The position numbers and the translations under genes were made by a program. A stretch of DNA of 64,000 nt from Brachybacterium subflavum (lineage in GTDB: Bacteria; Actinomycetota; Actinomycetes; Actinomycetales; Dermabacteraceae): positions 1 to 64,000 of the forward strand of contig NZ_VIGP01000007.1 of assembly GCF_009299795.1 (NCBI RefSeq), read 5' to 3'. Position 1 is the first letter of the stretch; each line of letters begins with the position of its first letter. This document shows, piece after piece, positions 59,565-64,000 of the stretch. Under the pieces are notes generated by a model. The model had not been told where the DNA came from. It worked only from the letters and a program-made list of their open reading frames with translations, and did not search any database.

Positions 59565-59816
59565 ATGACCACGCGTTTCATCCCGCTCTCCGACGTCGCC
59601 GAGCAGCTCTCGATCTCCGCGTCCCAGGCCTATGCCCTGGTGCGCTCCGGCGAGCTGCGCGCGATCAAGGTGGGCGGTCGCGGGCAGTGGCGCGTCGAGC
59701 TCTCGGAGCTCGAGGCGTACATCGAGCGCTCCTACGCCGCCACCGAGACCTTCCTCGAGCAGGAGCGCACGGAGGCGCCGCAGTCCTCGTCGGCCCCGCA
59801 CCGCGGCGACCGCTGA
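59565..59816 (+). CDS. Small HTH DNA-binding protein (MerR/excisionase-like)
   Basis: An 83-residue protein with a winged HTH of the excisionase/BldC type: FIPLSDVAEQLSISASQAYA, then LVRSGELRAIKVGGRGQWRV and ELSELEAYIER. The C-terminal 25 residues are polar. AGGAG 6-8 bases before the ATG sets the start. In this chromosomal setting it is more likely a regulator than a phage excisionase; the dyad just upstream may be its own site. Confidence 0.82.
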   Translation: MTTRFIPLSDVAEQLSISASQAYALVRSGELRAIKVGGRGQWRVELSELEAYIERSYAATETFLEQERTEAPQSSSAPHRGDR

Positions 59817-59821
59817 CCTGA

Positions 59822-60376
59822 TCAGTCCGGCCGCTGCGCGGTGATCGAGAGGATCCCCGAGAGCAGGATCGTCACCGCTCGCGTCCCGGAGGCCGGGCGC
59901 TGCTCGCCCGACGGCAGCAGACGGAGGTCCAGGGCGTCCTGACCGACGCCCGCGATCCGGCCCCGCATCTCCCCCGCCGCGGTGCTCACGTGCACGAGGG
60001 CGCGATCCCGTGCGAGCGCCCGCAGCGCCGTGCCGAGCCCCGGCGGGCGCAGTCGCGTGCGGCCGGGTTCCCGCACGCGCTCCGGCAGGCCCTCGAGCAG
60101 CACGATCGCGCCGAGCACCAGCCACGCGGAGCGGGCGTCGGCATCGGACCGCAGCCGCACCCAGTCGGCCCCGACCTCGACGACCTCTCCGCCGACGACC
60201 GCGCCGTCGCGCAGATGCGCCCTGATGTCGTGTCCCACCGCGCCGCGCAGACGATCGAGGACGAGCACCTGCGCGCGCTCGGCGCGCGTGAGCTCCTCGG
60301 TGACCGCGCGCCGCTCCTCGCTCTCGAGGTGGTCCATGCGCGATTCGAGGTCCTCGAACATCCTCTCCAGGCTCAT
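59822..60376 (-). CDS. Conserved hypothetical actinobacterial protein
   Basis: A 184-residue protein without a known function. The N-terminal helix LERMFEDLESRMDHLESEERRAVTEEL looks like a coiled coil. Two similar beta-rich modules follow (HDIRAHLRDGAVVGGEVVEVG and RALVHVSTAAGEMRGRIAGVG), each like a short SH3/Sm-type barrel. TAGAGT ends 6 bases before the ATG. It converges on the HTH gene with a 5-base gap and no terminator. Confidence 0.7.
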   Translation of the reverse strand: MSLERMFEDLESRMDHLESEERRAVTEELTRAERAQVLVLDRLRGAVGHDIRAHLRDGAVVGGEVVEVGADWVRLRSDADARSAWLVLGAIVLLEGLPERVREPGRTRLRPPGLGTALRALARDRALVHVSTAAGEMRGRIAGVGQDALDLRLLPSGEQRPASGTRAVTILLSGILSITAQRPD

Positions 60377-60382
60377 CCGCCC

Positions 60383-60388
60383 ACTCTA
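60383..60388 (-). promoter_or_regulatory. Predicted -10 element, leaderless promoter of hypothetical gene
   Basis: TAGAGT on the minus strand, 6 bases before the ATG at 60376. Confidence 0.45.
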
Positions 60389-60538
60389 GGCGCTGCCACG
60401 AGCGCGTTTGCGCTTCACATCACATCGCGATAGATTCCCGCACATCGCTTCATTCGACAGCAAACTGCATCAAACGGCATGACCGATAACGGAGTCACGG
60501 CATCGGCGACGTGCCGGTGCGCACCGCGAGGGGACGAG

Positions 60539-61498
60539 ATGAGCACGACGGACAGACCGAGCACGGGCATGAGGACCAGGGCGACCGGCCGGCGGGCCGC
60601 GCTGTCCACGCCCCTGATCGCCACGGCCTCGCTCGCGGCCGGCGCGATCCTGCTGCGGGCGACGGCGGCGCTCGAGGTCGAGGCGCGCTCGAGCTACGGC
60701 ACCGACGCCCTCACGGCGCTCGTGCTGCTGGCGGTCGCGGCGCTCGGCGTCCTGCTGTGCGCGTATCTCGCCCTCGTCCACGCCCTCGCCGCCGTGGTGA
60801 TGCTGCGCGGGGCCGACGCCGCGGGCTCGAGGGCGCTGCTCCGAGCGCTGCGCGTGCTCGCGCCGCGCCTCGCCTCCCGCGCGCTGGCGACGCTCGCCGT
60901 GACCACGGCGGCCGCCGGACTCCTCGCGGGGCCCGCGCAGGCCCAGGGCACGCCGGCAGCCGTCACGAGCGCGGCGGGACAGACGGCACCTCCCGCCTCG
61001 GCGCCCGCCGCGGCTCCGCTGATGCGCCTGCCCGGATCGCAGGATCACGCGCCCGAGCACGCGGATGCGTCACCGTCCGCGCAGCTGCCCGCCGAGCCCG
61101 ACGCACCGCCGACCGAGGAACCCACGGACGGGCCCGACGACGGCGATCAGGACCTCCCCGGCCTGGGATGGGGCGACCAGGAGGGATCCGCGGAGGACCC
61201 CGGCCCCCACGCCGGATCCGAGTCCTCCGAGGCGACCGCCGGCACGGATGACAGCAGCGCGGAGGGCAGCGAGCGGCCGGACACCCTCACGGTGGTCGTG
61301 AAGGACGGCGATTCGCTCTGGTCGATCAGCGATGACCTCATGGGCGTCGGCACCGATCACCCGGGGGCGGTCTCAGAGGCCTGGCCCGAGCTCTTCGCCG
61401 CGAACGCCGACGTCGTCGGCCCCGACCCCGACCGCATCGAGCCCGGACAGGTGCTCACCGTCCCCGATACCCTCCCCACCTCCCAGGAGAACTCATGA
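60539..61498 (+). CDS. LysM-domain membrane protein
   Basis: A 319-residue protein. Two or three membrane helices (about 24-44, 57-85 and 110-130), a long Pro/Asp/Glu-rich, probably disordered outer linker (about 140-255) and a C-terminal LysM domain (VVKDGDSLWSISDDLMG to QVLTVP), which binds peptidoglycan sugars. It likely links membrane and wall. The start at 60539 has GAGGGG 5 bases upstream; a longer frame starting 20 codons earlier is less likely. It overlaps the next gene by 4 bases. Confidence 0.82.
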   Translation: MSTTDRPSTGMRTRATGRRAALSTPLIATASLAAGAILLRATAALEVEARSSYGTDALTALVLLAVAALGVLLCAYLALVHALAAVVMLRGADAAGSRALLRALRVLAPRLASRALATLAVTTAAAGLLAGPAQAQGTPAAVTSAAGQTAPPASAPAAAPLMRLPGSQDHAPEHADASPSAQLPAEPDAPPTEEPTDGPDDGDQDLPGLGWGDQEGSAEDPGPHAGSESSEATAGTDDSSAEGSERPDTLTVVVKDGDSLWSISDDLMGVGTDHPGAVSEAWPELFAANADVVGPDPDRIEPGQVLTVPDTLPTSQENS

Positions 61499-61896
61499 CC
61501 GCGACGGACGGCCTCGTGCCCACAGATCAGCAGCTCGTCGCGGGCGTGGATCCGCGCGACCCCGAGGACGGCCGCCGGCTGGTGGAGAGCGTGGCCCGCT
61601 GCGCCGTCGAGATCGTGCGCGACAGCCGGCCGGTGAGCACGCTGTCCCGGCTGGTCACCCCGGAGGTCTCGGCGTACCTGGCGCGGCGCGCGGCGCTCAC
61701 CCGCAGGATCCGCGGCCTCACCGGGCGCACTCCCCGCGTGCGCCTGGCGATCTCCGGGACCCGCACGTGCGTGGTCACGCCCGGCGTCGTCGAGGCGAGC
61801 ACCGTGGTGCGCGACGCCGACCGCGCGCGGTTCCTGGCCATGCGCTGGGAACTGCGCCACACCGGGTGGAGGGTCACCGTCCTGGAGGTCGGCTGA
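61495..61896 (+). CDS. Rv3235 family protein
   Basis: A 133-residue protein of the Rv3235 family. It has an NTF2-like alpha/beta pattern with LVESVARCAVEIVRDSRPVS, LSRLVTPEVSAYLARRAALT and the end FLAMRWELRHTGWRVTVLEV. Function unknown. Its place beside secA is conserved in Actinobacteria, and here it is coupled to the LysM gene by a 4-base overlap. A role at the membrane or in export is only a guess from context. Confidence 0.85.
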   Translation: MTATDGLVPTDQQLVAGVDPRDPEDGRRLVESVARCAVEIVRDSRPVSTLSRLVTPEVSAYLARRAALTRRIRGLTGRTPRVRLAISGTRTCVVTPGVVEASTVVRDADRARFLAMRWELRHTGWRVTVLEVG

Positions 61897-61916
61897 CCCT
61901 CCCCCCGGAGGGGTCA
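61894..61916. terminator. Hairpin between convergent Rv3235-family gene and secA
   Basis: TGACCCTCC (61894-61902) pairs with GGAGGGGTCA (61907-61916) with one bulged G. It covers both stop codons. Confidence 0.55.
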
Positions 61917-64000
61917 GGAGCGCTTGGCGCGCCGTCCGCGCGAGGGACCGCCGGTGTTCCCGCCGGACCTCGTGGGCGAGTCGGAGCCGCGCGCGTTCGA
62001 CGAGCCCTGCGCGCCCTTGGAGTCCTGCTTGCGCTGCTGGCGCTCGCGACGGCGGCGCTCGGCCCGCGAGAGCGAGGAGACGTCCTGGGCGCCGGAGCCC
62101 TCGGCCGAGGAGTAGCGAAGCTCGCGTGCGCTCGGCCCCTCGTCCAGGCCCTTCGCCCGCAGCGTCACGGCAGGGGTCGCATCCGCCGCGTCGGATCCGA
62201 CTCCATCGTCCGCCAGGTCCTCGTCGGCCGTCCCCTCCTCGTCCGAGGCGCCCTCGGACGACACGCCGGCGGCAGTCTCGGAGGTTTCCCCCGCAGAGGT
62301 CCCGGCGAGAGCGCCGACCGCACCGGCGGCCTTGGTCACCAGGTCGGAGACCGACTGCGGGACGACGGGTGCGGGCTGGACCTGCACCTCGAGGTTGAAG
62401 ATGTACCCGACGGCGTCCTCCTTGATGCCCGCGATCATGTCGCTGAACATCAGGTGGCCCTCGCGCTCGTACTCGATGAGCGGGTCGCGCTGGGCCATCG
62501 CGCGCAGTCCGATGCCCTCCTTGAGGTAGTCCATCTCGTAGAGGTGCTCGCGCCAGCGGCGGTCCATGACCGACATCAGCACGCGGCGCTGCAGCTGGTC
62601 CATCGCGTCCTCGCCGAGCTCGGCCCGACGGTTCTCGTAGGCCAGGTGCGCGTCGGAGAGGATCTCCTCGCGCAGCGTCGCGGCGTCCAGGTTCTCCTTG
62701 CCGCCGTGCTCCTCGACGAGCTCCTCCGCGGAGATCGAGACGGGATAGGTGGGACGCAGGGTGCCCCAGAGCTCCTCGAGGTCGACGTCCTCGGGCGTGA
62801 CGCCGCGCGTGGCCGCGTCGACCGCACCGCCGATGACCTCGTCGATGTAGCGCCCGACGTGCTCCTCGAGGTCCTCGCCCTCGAGGATGCGGGTGCGCTC
62901 CTCGTAGATCTTCTTGCGCTGCTTGGTGAGGACGTCGTCGTACTTCAGGACGTTCTTGCGGATCTCCGCGTTGCGCGACTCGATGGACTGCTGGGCGCGC
63001 TGGATCGCGGAGGAGACCATACGGCCGGTGAGCGGGACCGACTCGTCGACTCCGCCGCGGGCCAGCAGCGTCTCGGCCGCGCCCGCGTTGAACAGTCGCA
63101 TGAGGTCGTCCTGCAGCGAGAGGTAGAAGCGGGACTCGCCGGGATCGCCCTGTCGGCCGGAGCGGCCGCGCAGCTGGTTGTCGATGCGCCGGGACTCGTG
63201 GCGCTCGGTGCCCAGCACGTAGAGGCCTCCGGCCTCGACGACCTCGTCGTGCTGCGCGGAGACCTGGGACTCGGCCTCTGCGATCGCGTCGTCCCATGCC
63301 TCCTCGTAGGCCTCGGAGTCCTCCTCCGGGTCCAGGCCGCGCTCCTTGAGCGCGCGGTGGGCCATGAACTCCACGTTGCCGCCGAGCATGATGTCGGTGC
63401 CGCGGCCGGCCATGTTGGTGGCGACCGTGACCGCGCCCTTCGCGCCGGCCATGGCGACGATCGCGGCCTCCTGCGCGTGGTTCTTGGCGTTCAGGACCTC
63501 GTGCTCGACGCCCTGGGCGTTCAGCAGCTTCGCGAGGTACTCGGACTTCTCGACGCTCGTGGTGCCCACGAGCACGGGCTGACCCTGGTGGTGGCGGGAG
63601 ACGATGTCCTCGACGACGGCGTCGAACTTCGCCTTCTCCGTGCGGAAGACCTTGTCGACCTGGTCCTGGCGGATCATGTCCTTGTGGGTGGGGATCGGCA
63701 CCACACCGAGCTTGTAGGTGTTCATGAACTCGGCGGCCTCGGTCTCGGCCGTGCCGGTCATGCCCGACAGCTTCTCGTAGAGCTTGAAGTAGTTCTGCAG
63801 GGTGATCGTGGCGAGCGTCTGGTTCTCGGCCTTGATCGCCACGCCCTCCTTCGCCTCGATGGCCTGGTGCATGCCCTCGTTGTAGCGGCGACCGGCGAGG
63901 ATGCGTCCGGTGTGCTCGTCGACGATGAGCACCTCGCCGTTGAGGACCACGTAGTCCTTGTCCTTCTTGAACAGCTCCTTCGCCTTGATGGCGTTGTTCA
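61914..64000 (-). CDS. secA: Preprotein translocase ATPase SecA (C-terminal part, cut by window edge)
   Basis: About 695 residues of SecA are present; the start and first nucleotide-binding domain lie beyond the right edge. Visible landmarks are [87 protein letters not shown] and [19 protein letters not shown]. The long C-terminal region is acidic and then Arg/Ser/Gly-rich, without the CxCx8C zinc motif found in many other bacteria, as is usual for actinobacterial SecA1. It powers Sec export. Not a pseudogene; the end is the window boundary. Confidence 0.97.
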   Translation of the reverse strand, partial: NNAIKAKELFKKDKDYVVLNGEVLIVDEHTGRILAGRRYNEGMHQAIEAKEGVAIKAENQTLATITLQNYFKLYEKLSGMTGTAETEAAEFMNTYKLGVVPIPTHKDMIRQDQVDKVFRTEKAKFDAVVEDIVSRHHQGQPVLVGTTSVEKSEYLAKLLNAQGVEHEVLNAKNHAQEAAIVAMAGAKGAVTVATNMAGRGTDIMLGGNVEFMAHRALKERGLDPEEDSEAYEEAWDDAIAEAESQVSAQHDEVVEAGGLYVLGTERHESRRIDNQLRGRSGRQGDPGESRFYLSLQDDLMRLFNAGAAETLLARGGVDESVPLTGRMVSSAIQRAQQSIESRNAEIRKNVLKYDDVLTKQRKKIYEERTRILEGEDLEEHVGRYIDEVIGGAVDAATRGVTPEDVDLEELWGTLRPTYPVSISAEELVEEHGGKENLDAATLREEILSDAHLAYENRRAELGEDAMDQLQRRVLMSVMDRRWREHLYEMDYLKEGIGLRAMAQRDPLIEYEREGHLMFSDMIAGIKEDAVGYIFNLEVQVQPAPVVPQSVSDLVTKAAGAVGALAGTSAGETSETAAGVSSEGASDEEGTADEDLADDGVGSDAADATPAVTLRAKGLDEGPSARELRYSSAEGSGAQDVSSLSRAERRRRERQQRKQDSKGAQGSSNARGSDSPTRSGGNTGGPSRGRRAKRS

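Noticed and set aside
59565-59816. Prophage marked by an excisionase-like gene
   Set aside because: No integrase, attachment repeats or phage genes nearby; neighbours are conserved actinobacterial genes.
61914-64000. Truncated secA pseudogene
   Set aside because: The frame is intact to the window edge; only the N-terminal third is outside the window.

Overview
The window is about 64 kb of very GC-rich DNA, densely packed with genes that often overlap by 4 bases. The gene families are those of a free-living actinobacterium: WhiB, PdtaS-type kinase, an Rv3235-family protein, a secretin-free Tad/Flp pilus locus, and conserved blocks that match Mycobacterium synteny (clpS-DUF2017-murI-MBL-rph-rdgB; prfB-ftsE-ftsX-smpB; whiB1-pdtaS ... 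Rv3235-secA). Gene style and the tmRNA tag suggest Micrococcales, possibly Dermabacteraceae/Brachybacterium; that placement is inference. No rRNA, tRNA, prophage, insertion sequence or CRISPR array was seen. The only stable RNA gene found is tmRNA.

Layout. 1-1.6 kb: a cluster of DnaA-box-like repeats, a histidine-phosphatase gene and a degenerate NUDIX gene. 1.6-5.9 kb (minus): clpS, DUF2017, murI, metallo-beta-lactamase-fold phosphodiesterase, rph, rdgB. 6-8.3 kb (minus): SF2 helicase and DUF3039 protein. 8.4-10.1 kb (plus): serine hydrolase and VanZ-like membrane protein. 10-17.7 kb (minus): one long operon, namZ (exo-muramidase), a double-GNAT acetyltransferase, a Tat lipoprotein peptide-binding protein, permease, a permease-ATPase fusion and a second ATPase. 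This looks like a cell-wall fragment recovery unit. 17.8-24.2 kb (minus): malic enzyme, a Tat-secreted protein and the giant helicase HrpA. 24.4-27.3 kb (plus): tdh-kbl threonine degradation and a small membrane protein. 27.4-31.6 kb (minus): APH-like kinase, MFS transporter, SulP transporter. 31.8-33.9 kb: GH3 glycosidase. 34-40.3 kb: ssrA (tmRNA), a helical-repeat protein, smpB, an M23 peptidase, ftsX, ftsE, prfB, i.e. trans-translation, division-site hydrolase control and termination. 40.3-41.5 kb: glycerate kinase. 41.6-46.4 kb (minus): Tad/Flp locus tadA-tadB-tadC-flp-tadE-tadE-tadG, fully overlapping. 46.8-53.6 kb (plus): YihY, a two-component system and an ABC exporter. 53.7-64 kb: membrane protein, whiB1, pdtaS, DUF2505, then cpaE and a SAF-domain cpaB-like gene split from the Tad locus, an HTH protein, LysM protein, Rv3235-family protein and the C-terminal two thirds of secA running off the right edge.

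Themes. (1) Many genes that head a transcription unit have a TANNNT hexamer 6-8 bases before their start codon and no Shine-Dalgarno, i.e. predicted leaderless mRNAs. (2) Intergenic spacers carry short tandem repeats (two octamer arrays, an 11-mer array, a 28-mer hairpin repeat) and several unexplained dyad or direct-repeat elements, most notably between tadA and yihY and upstream of the HTH gene. (3) A 14-base GC motif recurs exactly in three unrelated genes and in both orientations. No clearly new defence or secretion system was found. The strongest candidates for new biology are the namZ-transporter operon, the split Tad locus with a CTG start, and the regulatory repeats.
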